Shown: piece by piece, positions 15,860 to 23,739 of the stretch
Layout of the letters: every line of letters starts with the position of its first letter
Position numbering within the stretch: position 1 is the stretch's first letter
NCBI GenBank assembly: GCA_964457225.1
Contig: CAYWEM010000001.1
Span: forward strand, 248,001-312,000
Source: CAYWEM01 sp964457225
GTDB lineage: Bacteria; Acidobacteriota; Aminicenantia; UBA2199
Length of the DNA stretch: 64,000 nt
Direction: 5' to 3'
Program-made: the position numbers and the translations under genes
The notes under the pieces: generated by a model
Told to the model about the DNA's origin: nothing
The model's input: only the letters and a program-made list of their open reading frames with translations
Databases searched by the model: none

Positions 15860-16762
15860 ATGAAAAAAAATATCTCAGCATTGCTTTTCCTGGTCTTACT
15901 GGCCGGCCTGCAGATTGACGTACAAGCCCGGTCGGGGGGGAAACAGCCGGTTCTGCTGCGGGTCAAATCTGCCATGGCCAACCTGCGCCAGGAACCTGAC
16001 CCCAACAGCGCCATTGTCACCCAGTTGCCTCAGGGCAGTGAGCTGGTAAGTCTGGGACTGAAAGGCAACTGGCATGAAATCAGTATACTGGACCGTTCCG
16101 GTCAAACCGTAACGGCTTACATTCACGTCAACACGGTCGAGATTATTTCAGAACCGGAAGCGAAAAAAACAGAGCGTGATAAACCAGCCCGGCAGACTGA
16201 AAAAATGGTCGAGCCTGAACCACGGGCCCGGGCTGAAAAAAAACCGGCCCGGCCGACCCCGGAATCAAGCGATGTTCTATTCCAGGGCCTGAGCGCCAGG
16301 TTCGGCCTGATGACCGCGCCGGCCGCTTCTTTCGGCGACAGGTGGCTGCTTTCCCTGGCCTATGACAGAGGCTTCAACCCCTATTTCACGCTCGGCCTTG
16401 AGATTCAGCCTTATTTCCGCAGTTTTTCCGATGCTGAATTCCGCAGCAGCACCCTGGCCGCCAATCTATTCTTAAAGGCCAAGGCCGGGGTCAACCTGGG
16501 CCGCTTCGTTGAAAAACTGGATTTCCTTACCCCCTACGCCGGTCTCGGTCTGGGCGCCGCCCTGGCTTCGACCAGCTCGAGCTTCCAGGACCAGAAAATC
16601 AGCCAGTTCGATATTAACTTCGCCTGGCACCTGTTGTTCGGCCTGGAATTGAACTTGAAAAGCATCGACCTGATAATGGAATTTCAGGCCCTGAAAGTAT
16701 CCTTTCCGGAGCTCGAGCCGAATATAACCCAGTATTTCCTGTTGTTCGGCTTCCGCTTTTAA
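15860..16762 (+). CDS. Bacterial SH3-domain protein with C-terminal outer-membrane barrel
   Basis: A 300-residue exported protein. Order of parts: signal peptide (1-23); a bacterial SH3 domain (about 33-95, with the A-N-L-R-Q-E-P start and a G-N-W-H-E-I core typical of SH3b); a charged Lys/Glu/Pro-rich linker (about 98-140); and a beta-barrel-like region to the end, closing with F-G-F-R-F and a terminal Phe. SH3b domains often bind cell-wall peptides, so it may tie the outer membrane to peptidoglycan; this is inference. The transposase element begins directly after its stop codon. Confidence 0.78.
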   Translation: MKKNISALLFLVLLAGLQIDVQARSGGKQPVLLRVKSAMANLRQEPDPNSAIVTQLPQGSELVSLGLKGNWHEISILDRSGQTVTAYIHVNTVEIISEPEAKKTERDKPARQTEKMVEPEPRARAEKKPARPTPESSDVLFQGLSARFGLMTAPAASFGDRWLLSLAYDRGFNPYFTLGLEIQPYFRSFSDAEFRSSTLAANLFLKAKAGVNLGRFVEKLDFLTPYAGLGLGAALASTSSSFQDQKISQFDINFAWHLLFGLELNLKSIDLIMEFQALKVSFPELEPNITQYFLLFGFRF

Positions 16763-16958
16763 ACCTTCGGGGACGGTACTTGTTTTCTTGTTTTCTTTAT
16801 TATTCAGCGGACAAATGACGGCGTGCCTGGCGGTACAGCCCCCCTAGGCTGTTAAGCTCCAAATCACTAAACAGATCTATCTTCGCAATCTCTCTGTAAG
16901 TCATGCCAGACATTTCCCTTAAAAGAACCAACAACTCACTTCTAAGGCGTTTACCGTG
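16763..16958. repeat. Left-end duplication, outer copy (196 bp)
   Basis: Identical to 16963-17158, from which it is separated by four bases (GACG). It contains the left terminal inverted repeat (16768-16794) and the last 53 codons of the transposase. It starts at the base after the stop codon of the SH3-barrel gene. Confidence 0.95.
16800..16958 (-). pseudogene. Duplicate C-terminal fragment of the Y1 transposase
   Basis: These 53 codons, including the stop, are identical to the 3' end of the intact transposase gene 200 bases away. No start codon or catalytic residues remain. It arose by the 196-base duplication, real or assembly-made. Confidence 0.85.
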
Positions 16959-16962
16959 GACG

Positions 16963-17158
16963 ACCTTCGGGGACGGTACTTGTTTTCTTGTTTTCTTTAT
17001 TATTCAGCGGACAAATGACGGCGTGCCTGGCGGTACAGCCCCCCTAGGCTGTTAAGCTCCAAATCACTAAACAGATCTATCTTCGCAATCTCTCTGTAAG
17101 TCATGCCAGACATTTCCCTTAAAAGAACCAACAACTCACTTCTAAGGCGTTTACCGTG
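16963..17158. repeat. Left-end duplication, inner copy (196 bp)
   Basis: Perfect copy of 16763-16958. This copy continues into the intact transposase gene. The terminal inverted repeat of this copy is 16968-16994. Confidence 0.95.
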
Positions 17159-17950
17159 ATATGTCTTGACATCAATTTCCGTCAATTTTACTTTTTTAAT
17201 CCGCTCAAACTCGGCCAGCACCTTTTCTTGCGGCTCAAAGTGCATGTCTTTCCTGCGCCGACGTTCAACACTCTCTGCACCGGCACGGCGCTCCACCAGC
17301 TTCAATGCTTTCGGGATGAAATCCTTCCCTCCTACAATCAATCCAAGATTTGAGCGCACCATTGGCAACTCATCAGTTTTCAAATTGTTTATCAATCGGA
17401 CAAGTTCATCCTCCGTGCCGAACAGATCTTCGACATAATCACAATCCACCATTGTTGCAGGTTTTCCATGGAAGTACTGAGATGCGCTTGACCAAGGGTA
17501 TTCAGCAAAAGAACTCACCAGTTTTTTCCTAACGGGATTGTTTAAGACATAAGCTATTGCCAGCATTAGATAGGCGTCATCCTGAATCAACATGGTTTTG
17601 TAACGATCTTGAAACAGGTATCCCCGACCACCATGGAGCTTTCGATAATTTATCGCGTATTGTCCATTGAGCTGCTTGAAAAAATCAGACATTCTGCCGG
17701 ATTCATTCTGTAAAACAAGATGATAATGATTGTCCATCAGGCAGTAAGCCAGTATTCTTATCTTCATAAGCTTCTGAAACTTTTCTAATAGTTCCAGAAA
17801 CAAAACTTTGTCGGATTTAAGTTGGAGAATCGGCCGGCCCTCAATACCCCGGTTCATGGCATGATGAAAAGCTCCTTCATATGTTCTGCGCGGCAGTCTC
17901 ATGGGAAAGATTATGCCTCAACAAAAACAAGAAAACAAGTACCGTCCCCG
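16968..17950 (-). mobile_element. REP-type element with Y1 (HUH) transposase
   Basis: A 983-base unit bounded by a perfect 27-base inverted repeat (16968-16994 and 17924-17950) that contains GGGGACGGTACTTG followed by a T-rich tail. The only gene inside is the Y1 transposase. Each inverted repeat exists a second time further out (16768-16794 and 18107-18133) because of flanking duplications. The element fills the gap between two convergent genes and its outer repeats lie five bases from both stop codons. AT-richer than its surroundings, a sign of transfer. Confidence 0.8.
17000..17902 (-). CDS. REP-associated tyrosine transposase (Y1/IS200-like)
   Basis: A 300-residue single-strand DNA transposase of the HUH/Y1 class. 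The His-hydrophobic-His metal site is H-Y-H at residues 59-61 (in a C-L-M-D-N-H-Y-H context). The catalytic Tyr is probably Tyr82 or Tyr86 in a G-Q-Y-A-I-N-Y-R segment, followed by the G-x-L-F-Q-D-R-Y-K pattern typical of RAYT proteins. The C-terminal part holds a helix-turn-helix-like stretch (M-T-Y-R-E-I-A) near 265-275. RAYTs mobilise or maintain REP sequences. The frame is intact, so the protein may be active. Codon use is AT-richer than that of neighbouring genes. Confidence 0.92.
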   Translation of the reverse strand: MRLPRRTYEGAFHHAMNRGIEGRPILQLKSDKVLFLELLEKFQKLMKIRILAYCLMDNHYHLVLQNESGRMSDFFKQLNGQYAINYRKLHGGRGYLFQDRYKTMLIQDDAYLMLAIAYVLNNPVRKKLVSSFAEYPWSSASQYFHGKPATMVDCDYVEDLFGTEDELVRLINNLKTDELPMVRSNLGLIVGGKDFIPKALKLVERRAGAESVERRRRKDMHFEPQEKVLAEFERIKKVKLTEIDVKTYHGKRLRSELLVLLREMSGMTYREIAKIDLFSDLELNSLGGLYRQARRHLSAE

Positions 17951-17967
17951 CAGAGCTATTTTCCCAC
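17785..17967. repeat. Right-end tandem duplication, first copy (183 bp)
   Basis: Exact copy of the directly following 17968-18150. It covers the first 39 codons of the transposase, the right inverted repeat and a few bases matching the 3' end of the HDOD gene, including its stop. Confidence 0.95.
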
Positions 17968-18085
17968 CTAATAGTTCCAGAAACAAAACTTTGTCGGATT
18001 TAAGTTGGAGAATCGGCCGGCCCTCAATACCCCGGTTCATGGCATGATGAAAAGCTCCTTCATATGTTCTGCGCGGCAGTCTCAT
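17968..18085 (-). pseudogene. Duplicate N-terminal fragment of the Y1 transposase
   Basis: The first 39 codons of the transposase, identical to the intact gene, cut off at the tandem-duplication joint at 17967/17968. It lacks the HUH motif. Confidence 0.85.
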
Positions 18086-18150
18086 GGGAAAGATTATGCC
18101 TCAACAAAAACAAGAAAACAAGTACCGTCCCCGCAGAGCTATTTTCCCAC
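17968..18150. repeat. Right-end tandem duplication, second copy (183 bp)
   Basis: Exact copy of 17785-17967, head to tail with no gap. Its last 12 bases form the real 3' end of the HDOD gene. The outer inverted repeat is 18107-18133. Confidence 0.95.
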
Positions 18151-19620
18151 GTTTTCGAAGGCCAGGGCTACGTGACCGGAAATGGCCATCATCCACAGGC
18201 AATCATCGGCCGAGAAAGGCGCACAATTGGCTTGACGCCCCAGGAAGAACTGGCCGATGGCCTGTTCGCGGGCGCAGATCGGGGCCAGCAGCACCGATTC
18301 GATGCCCAATTCCTTGATCAACCTGTCATCAGGCAGGATGCGCTTGTCTTTAGCTGAAGCAACGACAACATCCTTGCCCTGCATGTTCTGCGCGGCCAGG
18401 CAATCATCGGCATTAAGCTGCACCTGGTATCGACCGGGTTGCAGGTAGGGATTCTGTCCGGCATACAGGCGGCCCTGCAGTCTGGTCCGTTCCGGGTTAA
18501 CAAAAGCGGTAATGACACAGCTGGGTTTAATGCAACGGAATATTCCCTCCTGGGCCAGCATTAACACCTCATTTATGCCGATACGGTTACGCACCGCGAT
18601 CATCAGCTCTGAAAGAAAATGAGCCATGACCAATGGAGAATCTTTCTCTTCTTCAGCCGAGCTGTGGTATTCGAAACTGTGGGTCAGAGTATTGGCCACA
18701 TCAGCCGAAGACACCTTGCCCCATTCGGCTATCCTGGCCATCATGGAAATGTCCTGCTTGGAAAGCCTGAAAAAAGTTTCCATGTTCGGGTCCTTCTCAA
18801 CACTGTCCCCGACAAAATCCGGCAATGAAAAAGAATCCTTGTCAAGCAAACCGGCCGCCCGCTCGGAAAGTTGGGCGGCTGTGGCAGGACCAGCCAGGCT
18901 GTTGCCGAAAAGCATATCTGCGATTTCAACCGCCAGGCGCACCAACTGGCGTCTCGGCTGAACGTCGCTCCCGGCTTCACCCAGGTAAAAATGATGTGAT
19001 TTTGGCAAATTCCAGTGTTCGGCCATGGCTGCGGCCAGGTCTTCATACCCTGCGCCAAAGACTTGATTACAGGCCCGGTCCAGGGTCATTTTCTTCTGCA
19101 CGATCAACCGGTCGATGTTTCTGTACTTTTCAGGAAAACCGTTGAACAGGACCAGGCGCGGCAATTGATGCAGCAGGCCGACAACAAAAAGCTCTTCCGG
19201 ATTGGCATCCCTGATCCTGCGGGCCAGGTCCATGGCAAAGATGCCCGTGCAATAAGCGCAGACCAGTAAACGGTACAGCTCTTTGTCGCGCGTGCTTTGC
19301 GAGTGTTTCTGAAACAGTGACAGTCCGACGGCCAGTTGGCGGACACGGTCGAATCCAAAGAGTATTACCGCCGATGATACCGTTTTTACAGGATTTCGCG
19401 GCCGATAGGCGGCCGAATTGGCCATGGCCAGCAGACGCGAGGTCAGGCCGGCATCACGCATAATGACCGTGGTCAGGTCAGTGGTGCTGGTTTCACTGCG
19501 GTCGGTCAGCTGGCAAAGATGCTTGACGTTTTCATCCAGGGCCGGGATACTGTTTGCCTGCCGCAATCTTCGCACCAGCTCGGCGGCCGCGGCCGAAGGT
19601 TTCTGGCTTGTTGAACTCAT
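18139..19620 (-). CDS. HDOD-domain regulator with C-terminal GAF-like domain
   Basis: A 493-residue cytoplasmic signalling protein. Residues about 12-215 form an HDOD domain, a catalytically dead relative of HD phosphodiesterases: L-L-A-M-A-N-S-A-A-Y near 65 and the F-G-F-D-R-V-R-Q-L-A helix near 88 are typical. The middle is helical. The last 160 residues (I-R-N-R-I-G-I-N-E-V-L through L-A-F-E-N-V) look like a GAF sensor. HDOD-GAF proteins take part in two-component or cyclic-di-GMP-linked control of motility and stress in many bacteria, but no partner is next to it. GAGGGAGGAG precedes the ATG. A transposase element sits just past the stop. Confidence 0.85.
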   Translation of the reverse strand: MSSTSQKPSAAAAELVRRLRQANSIPALDENVKHLCQLTDRSETSTTDLTTVIMRDAGLTSRLLAMANSAAYRPRNPVKTVSSAVILFGFDRVRQLAVGLSLFQKHSQSTRDKELYRLLVCAYCTGIFAMDLARRIRDANPEELFVVGLLHQLPRLVLFNGFPEKYRNIDRLIVQKKMTLDRACNQVFGAGYEDLAAAMAEHWNLPKSHHFYLGEAGSDVQPRRQLVRLAVEIADMLFGNSLAGPATAAQLSERAAGLLDKDSFSLPDFVGDSVEKDPNMETFFRLSKQDISMMARIAEWGKVSSADVANTLTHSFEYHSSAEEEKDSPLVMAHFLSELMIAVRNRIGINEVLMLAQEGIFRCIKPSCVITAFVNPERTRLQGRLYAGQNPYLQPGRYQVQLNADDCLAAQNMQGKDVVVASAKDKRILPDDRLIKELGIESVLLAPICAREQAIGQFFLGRQANCAPFSADDCLWMMAISGHVALAFENVGK

Positions 19621-19938
19621 TTACTCCTCCCTCATTTGCCGTACCATTTCAAAACATCCTGATTAAAAACTGTAAGTCAGCTTCAGCCCAACTTCTGAAA
19701 CAGCGGGTTGACCCCCTTGTTTGATCAAAAAACGAACAGCAAATACTTATCCTCAGATTCAACCTCCACCGCTGAAACTCTCGGTTTTCAGAGACAATGA
19801 ATAAATTATCAAACCTGTTTTTGTCAAGCAAGTCTTTTCCCTGAGAAATCACGGTATAAAAAAACAACTTTTATCCAGTTGTTTTTATTGCAACCCTCTC
19901 GCGGCTGGTTTACAATCCAGCTCAGGTTCTCAGGTGTA
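19621..19938. other. Divergent intergenic region, about 318 bases
   Basis: Separates the HDOD gene from the membrane-protein gene. It holds the promoter at 19888-19916 and a small inverted repeat (CTGAAA and TTTCAG near 19772-19791). It is AT-rich. A 72-codon minus-strand frame here is judged spurious: it has no family pattern and no ribosome site. Confidence 0.5.
19888..19916 (+). promoter_or_regulatory. Sigma-70 promoter of the membrane-protein gene
   Basis: TTGCAA (19888-19893) and TACAAT (19911-19916) with a 17-base spacer; expected leader about 16 bases to the ATG at 19939. Confidence 0.6.
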
Positions 19939-20808
19939 ATGAGTAATCCAGGAAACACTTCAGGCAAGCCTTGGCCCGAACTGCTGCTTTTTACGGCCAT
20001 GCTGATCATGGCCGGCCTGCTGGGCTGGGAAGCCCGCGACCTGCTCTGGAGCCTGTGGAGCAGCAGCCTGGTCATCGGATACACCACCCTGCTGCTGGGC
20101 GCGGCCGGCGGCATGATCAGGGGACAATTCCTTTCCAGCCGGGGAAATGCCGAAACAGCCGGCGGCCAGGGCGAGGCCGCTTCAGGTATCGTCCTGTTGA
20201 TCCCGGTCATATTTCTCTTCGGATTCTCCCCGGTCAGCCTGGTTTTTGCCCTGCTGGCGGCCTTGAGCCTGTTTTCGGTCTTTGCCGACAGGACCCGGCA
20301 AAACTCCGGCCGCCGAACCTCATCGTTACTGCATTTCCTGGCGGTATTCCCGGCCGGGGTATTCTTTATCGCCTTTTTCAGCGTCCACTTCGGCGGTTTT
20401 CACCTGGTCCACGCCGTCTTCCTCAACTCTTTTTTCCCACTGCTGCCTGAGTCGCTTGAGGCTTTTCAACCTGCCGGATTGCTTTTCTTTTTCCGCGACC
20501 TGATCCGCCTCTCCTTGATCGACTACTGGCCCTTCATCCTGGCCAGCGCCTGCTCGGCCAGGCCTATGCTGAAGTCCGCCTGGCGGGGCGAAAACCCGAA
20601 CTTCATGCTCAGCCCCTACAAAAACGTGATCCGCATGCACCTGATGATCTTCGTAATCGCCATCTGCCAGGGACTGGGTGCGCCCCGCATCGTACTCTAC
20701 ATCACCCTGGCCGTTTACTTCCTGCCCAATCCATTCAGTAAAAAGCAGGTTGAAACAGTTGTAATCCCCGGGAACGTAACTGCATCATCCGGAAGTGAAG
20801 TCAAATGA
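19939..20808 (+). CDS. Multi-pass membrane protein (possibly DUF6498-like)
   Basis: A 289-residue inner-membrane protein with six to seven hydrophobic helices. A conserved-looking F-F-S-V-H-F-G-G-F-H-L-V-H-A-V-F helix carries three His within the membrane, which recalls DUF6498 proteins; this assignment is from memory of the pattern and is tentative. The C-terminal segment has Y-K-N-V-I-R-M-H before the last two helices. The frame extends upstream to 19879, but the ATG at 19939 fits the promoter. The membrane His residues could bind metal or haem. It converges with the kinase-like gene. Confidence 0.7.
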   Translation: MSNPGNTSGKPWPELLLFTAMLIMAGLLGWEARDLLWSLWSSSLVIGYTTLLLGAAGGMIRGQFLSSRGNAETAGGQGEAASGIVLLIPVIFLFGFSPVSLVFALLAALSLFSVFADRTRQNSGRRTSSLLHFLAVFPAGVFFIAFFSVHFGGFHLVHAVFLNSFFPLLPESLEAFQPAGLLFFFRDLIRLSLIDYWPFILASACSARPMLKSAWRGENPNFMLSPYKNVIRMHLMIFVIAICQGLGAPRIVLYITLAVYFLPNPFSKKQVETVVIPGNVTASSGSEVK

Positions 20809-20875
20809 GCTCAACTCCGGAGGCGTAGTAAAGACAATAAATTGACGATGGGCCGTCAAAAGCTTTGACAGTGAT

Positions 20876-22036
20876 TCAGTTATTCCCGGCCAGCACTTCC
20901 CTGACGATCCCGGCCATGGCCGGCAGATTCCGCTCGATTTCCGCCGCCAGGCTGAACTGGTTGCGGCAGCGGTCCAGGTTTTGTCGCGGCCGGTTCACCC
21001 TGAAATAGCGGTCACCTTCCAGGTAATCGGTCAGGAAACGAACTCCGTTTTCCAGGGTGATAAGCCAGGCCCCGAAAGGCAGTTCGGCTATCTCCGCGCC
21101 GGTTAAAAGCCCCCCGGTCCCGTCCAGAAAGCCTTCGACCAGGGCGCGGAAGAAAGGCAGGCGCAATTGCCCCGGGCAGGGCTCGGGATCGTCTTCAGCA
21201 AGCGGGCTGAGCACGGTGCGGGCCAGGTCGCCGAAATCGTAGGCCGCCAATCCGGGCATAACCGTGTCCAGGTCGATGACGCAGATCCCCTCACCGCTTT
21301 CAGCATCGAAAAGAACGTTGTTGATCTTGGTGTCGTTGTGCACCACCCGCAGAGGTAATACCCCGCGGCGCTGGAGTTCAAGCAGGCGGCCCGATTCCGC
21401 CCGGCGCTCAAGGGCGAATTTCAGCTCGGCTTCGACCAATCGTCGCCTGTCGGCCGGATCCTTTTCTATGGCGTCCTGCAGTGCTTTAAACCTGGCCGGG
21501 GTATCGTGAAAACCTGGGATGGTCAGGTTTAAATCTCCGGGAGGTAAATCGGCCAGCATGACCAGGAAACGTCCGAAAGCCCCGGCAGCCCGGCCTGCCG
21601 CTTGCGCGGATTCGGCCTGGTCCAGAGTGTAAGTCCCCTGAATGAAATCGAAAACACGCCAGTACCCGCCGGCCTCATCCAGGAAGGCAGGCGCCCCCGA
21701 GCAATCTGCCTGCACGTGCAGGCAGCGCCGCTCGGGGTTTGCACAACCGGTTCTTTCCAGGAAAGCCTTTTGCCGGGTGGTAACCAGGCTGATGTTGGCC
21801 GTCAGTGCCTCCGGGTCAGAAAAAACGCCCCGGTTGATTTTTTGCAGCAGGTAAACCCCACCGGAATCAGTTAACACCCGGAAACTTTCGTGGATGTGAC
21901 CGCTGCCGTGGCCTTGAAAAACACCTGGCCTGCCGAGATGGGAATAACCTTGTTCCCAGGCCGTCTCGGCCGCCCGCAGTTTTCTTTCGGACGGAGAACT
22001 GCCTGATTCCTTGGTTCCTGGGTGTTTTTCGGTCAT
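20876..22036 (-). CDS. Aminoglycoside-phosphotransferase-fold kinase, N-acetylhexosamine 1-kinase-like
   Basis: A 386-residue cytoplasmic kinase. The catalytic loop is V-V-H-N-D-T-K-I-N-N (His233, Asn234, Asp235) and the metal-binding region is I-D-L-D-T-V-M-P-G (about 254-262) followed by Y-D-F-G-D (266-270). These, together with a later T-L-E-N-G-V-R-F-L-T-D-Y-L segment, match the NahK-type branch of the APH family, which phosphorylates N-acetylgalactosamine or N-acetylglucosamine at C1 in salvage pathways. The N-terminal lobe has V-Y-L-L-Q-K-I-N with the ATP-site Lys. No sugar pathway genes are nearby, so the substrate is inferred only from the family. A TTGACA/TATAAG pair lies directly upstream. 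Confidence 0.82.
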   Translation of the reverse strand: MTEKHPGTKESGSSPSERKLRAAETAWEQGYSHLGRPGVFQGHGSGHIHESFRVLTDSGGVYLLQKINRGVFSDPEALTANISLVTTRQKAFLERTGCANPERRCLHVQADCSGAPAFLDEAGGYWRVFDFIQGTYTLDQAESAQAAGRAAGAFGRFLVMLADLPPGDLNLTIPGFHDTPARFKALQDAIEKDPADRRRLVEAELKFALERRAESGRLLELQRRGVLPLRVVHNDTKINNVLFDAESGEGICVIDLDTVMPGLAAYDFGDLARTVLSPLAEDDPEPCPGQLRLPFFRALVEGFLDGTGGLLTGAEIAELPFGAWLITLENGVRFLTDYLEGDRYFRVNRPRQNLDRCRNQFSLAAEIERNLPAMAGIVREVLAGNN

Positions 22037-22043
22037 GTCTCAG

Positions 22044-22070
22044 CTTATATTCGCGCCCCTTTTTTGTCAA
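22044..22070 (-). promoter_or_regulatory. Candidate promoter of the kinase gene
   Basis: On the minus strand TTGACA (22065-22070) and TATAAG (22044-22049), spacer only 15 bases. If used, transcription would start at about the ATG (22036), giving a leaderless mRNA. Confidence 0.35.
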
Positions 22071-22174
22071 GGCCGATAGCTGCGGGCCGGAATATTTTTC
22101 CCGGTTGCGGTTGATTATGCCGCCCGTTATAAAGAAGAAAAGCTGAAAAACGGGCTTTCTTGGGCCTGCCATTC

Positions 22175-22190
22175 TGGCATAAATATTGCT
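22175..22190 (+). promoter_or_regulatory. Sigma-54 promoter of the flagellar operon
   Basis: TGGCATAAATATTGCT has the -24 GG and -12 GC dinucleotides at the required spacing (consensus TGGCACG-N4-TTGCW); the only differences from consensus are at two less-conserved positions. Transcription should start near 22201, just before the GAGG ribosome site of the first gene. The sigma-54 gene rpoN is in this window. Confidence 0.75.
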
Positions 22191-22210
22191 TGCATTTTAT
22201 CGAGGTAAAA

Positions 22211-22933
22211 ATGAAAAGCGGAATGTACAGCGCAGTAGCCGGAATGGTCAGCAACCTGGAAAGACTGAACATCCAGTCCAACAACATCGCCAACGTCAAC
22301 ACTGTCGGCTTCAAAGGCGACATTCCCTTTGAAACCGTGGTCCGCTCCCTGGCCGGAGCCCAGTCCGGGGGCGATGAACAGCCCCTGCTGGCCGGAACCG
22401 CCATCAGGCCCAACCAGGGTACCATCACCATCAGCGGCCGACCGCTCGACCTGGCCCTGGAAGGCCAGGGATTCTTCGTTTACCGCGGCATTAGCGGGGA
22501 AAAACTTTTGAGCCGCAACGGCGGACTGCTGGTCAACGCCGCCAACGAACTCACCTGCAGTGAAGGACTTCCAGTTCTTGACATCTTCGACAAGCCGGTG
22601 CGGGTTTACGGTGAGCGGCTGGACATCAGCAGCAGAGGTGACGTAACCGTGGACGGGAATTACCTGACCAGACTGCAGATCCTGGCTGCCCCCTGGGAAA
22701 GCCTGGAAAAAGTCGGCAACCAGTTTTTCAGGCTCGCGGAAGGCCAGGGCAGTATCATCGAGGCCCCGGCCCTGGCCGTGGGTTCCCTCGAGCGGGCCAA
22801 CGTCGACATCATCGATGAAATGGCCCAGATGATTTTCACCCAGCGCAGTTTCGAAGTTCAGCAAAGAGCCATAGAAACAATCATGATGCAGGTTTTGCGC
22901 AGTACGATCAACGACCTGCCGCGTTCAATCTAA
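22211..22933 (+). CDS. flgF: Flagellar basal-body rod protein FlgF
   Basis: A 240-residue axial protein of the FlgF/FlgG family. It starts with the N-terminal rod helix (S-G-M-Y-S-A-V-A-G-M and the N-N-I-A-N-V-N-T-V-G-F-K flagellar rod signature) and ends with the C-terminal helix that pairs with it (A-N-V-D-I-I-D-E-M through R-S-F-E-V-Q-Q-R-A). It is assigned FlgF, the proximal rod subunit, because a more canonical FlgG follows immediately. It is exported by the flagellar type III system without a cleaved signal. First gene of a 13-gene operon; the ATG at 22211 has GAGG at good spacing. Confidence 0.9.
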   Translation: MKSGMYSAVAGMVSNLERLNIQSNNIANVNTVGFKGDIPFETVVRSLAGAQSGGDEQPLLAGTAIRPNQGTITISGRPLDLALEGQGFFVYRGISGEKLLSRNGGLLVNAANELTCSEGLPVLDIFDKPVRVYGERLDISSRGDVTVDGNYLTRLQILAAPWESLEKVGNQFFRLAEGQGSIIEAPALAVGSLERANVDIIDEMAQMIFTQRSFEVQQRAIETIMMQVLRSTINDLPRSI

Positions 22934-22944
22934 GGAGGATAGCA

Positions 22945-23733
22945 ATGATCAGAGCCCTATTCACCGCCGCCTCGGGTATGCAGGCGGAAACCATGAACAT
23001 CGATGTAATTTCCAACAACCTGGCCAATATCAACACTTCGGGTTATAAGAAATCGCGGGTTGAATTCCAGGACCTGATCTACCAGGCCATCCGCGAACCG
23101 GGCGCCCGTTCGACCATAGCCACGGAGATTCCTTCCGGAATACAGGTCGGACTGGGAGTCAAGCCGGTGGCCATCAACCGGGTATTCTCCCAGGGTAATT
23201 TCAAGCACACCGGCAATCCCCTTGACGTGGTCATCGAAGGTGACGGCTTTTTCCAGATCACCATGCCCGACGGCACCATCACCTTCACCCGCAGTGGCAG
23301 CCTGGCCAAGGATTCCACCGGTCGCCTGGTGACCAATGACGGCTACCCGCTGGAACCGGCCATCACTATACCGGCCGACGCCATCAGCCTGACCATCGGC
23401 AATGACGGCACCGTTTCCATACTCAGGCCGGGAGAAACCAGTGCCACCGAGGTGGGCTCGATCCAACTGGCCCGTTTCATCAACCCGGCCGGCCTGCGAA
23501 GTATCGGCAAGAACCTGTTTCTGAATACCCAGGCTTCCGGCGACCCCATCCAGGGCACTCCCGGGCTGGAAGGTTTCGGCACCCTGGCCCAGGGTTTCCA
23601 GGAAATGTCAAACGTCGACATGGTGGAAGAACTGGTCAACATGATCATCGCCCAAAGATCCTACGAGACCAACGCCAGGTCGATCCGGGCTTCCGATGAA
23701 ATGCTCAACCGGGCCATCAACCTGGGCAGGTAA
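22945..23733 (+). CDS. flgG: Flagellar distal rod protein FlgG
   Basis: A 262-residue distal rod subunit. The N-terminal M-I-R-A-L-F-T-A-A-S-G-M and S-N-N-L-A-N-I-N-T-S-G-Y-K-K signature, the central V-I-E-G-D-G-F-F-Q-I domain and the C-terminal S-N-V-D-M-V-E-E-L-V-N-M-I helix are all present, and the length is the standard one for FlgG. AAGGAGG precedes the ATG. It lies 11 bases after flgF and 6 before flgA. FlgG forms the part of the rod that crosses the P- and L-rings, both of which are encoded next. Confidence 0.97.
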   Translation: MIRALFTAASGMQAETMNIDVISNNLANINTSGYKKSRVEFQDLIYQAIREPGARSTIATEIPSGIQVGLGVKPVAINRVFSQGNFKHTGNPLDVVIEGDGFFQITMPDGTITFTRSGSLAKDSTGRLVTNDGYPLEPAITIPADAISLTIGNDGTVSILRPGETSATEVGSIQLARFINPAGLRSIGKNLFLNTQASGDPIQGTPGLEGFGTLAQGFQEMSNVDMVEELVNMIIAQRSYETNARSIRASDEMLNRAINLGR

Positions 23734-23739
23734 TCGAGC

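Noticed and set aside
19649..19867. 72-codon minus-strand frame upstream of the HDOD gene
   Set aside because: AT-rich intergenic sequence with unusual residue content and no ribosome site.
20842..20859. Hairpin TTGACG/CGTCAA between convergent genes as a terminator
   Set aside because: Short stem and no T run on either strand.
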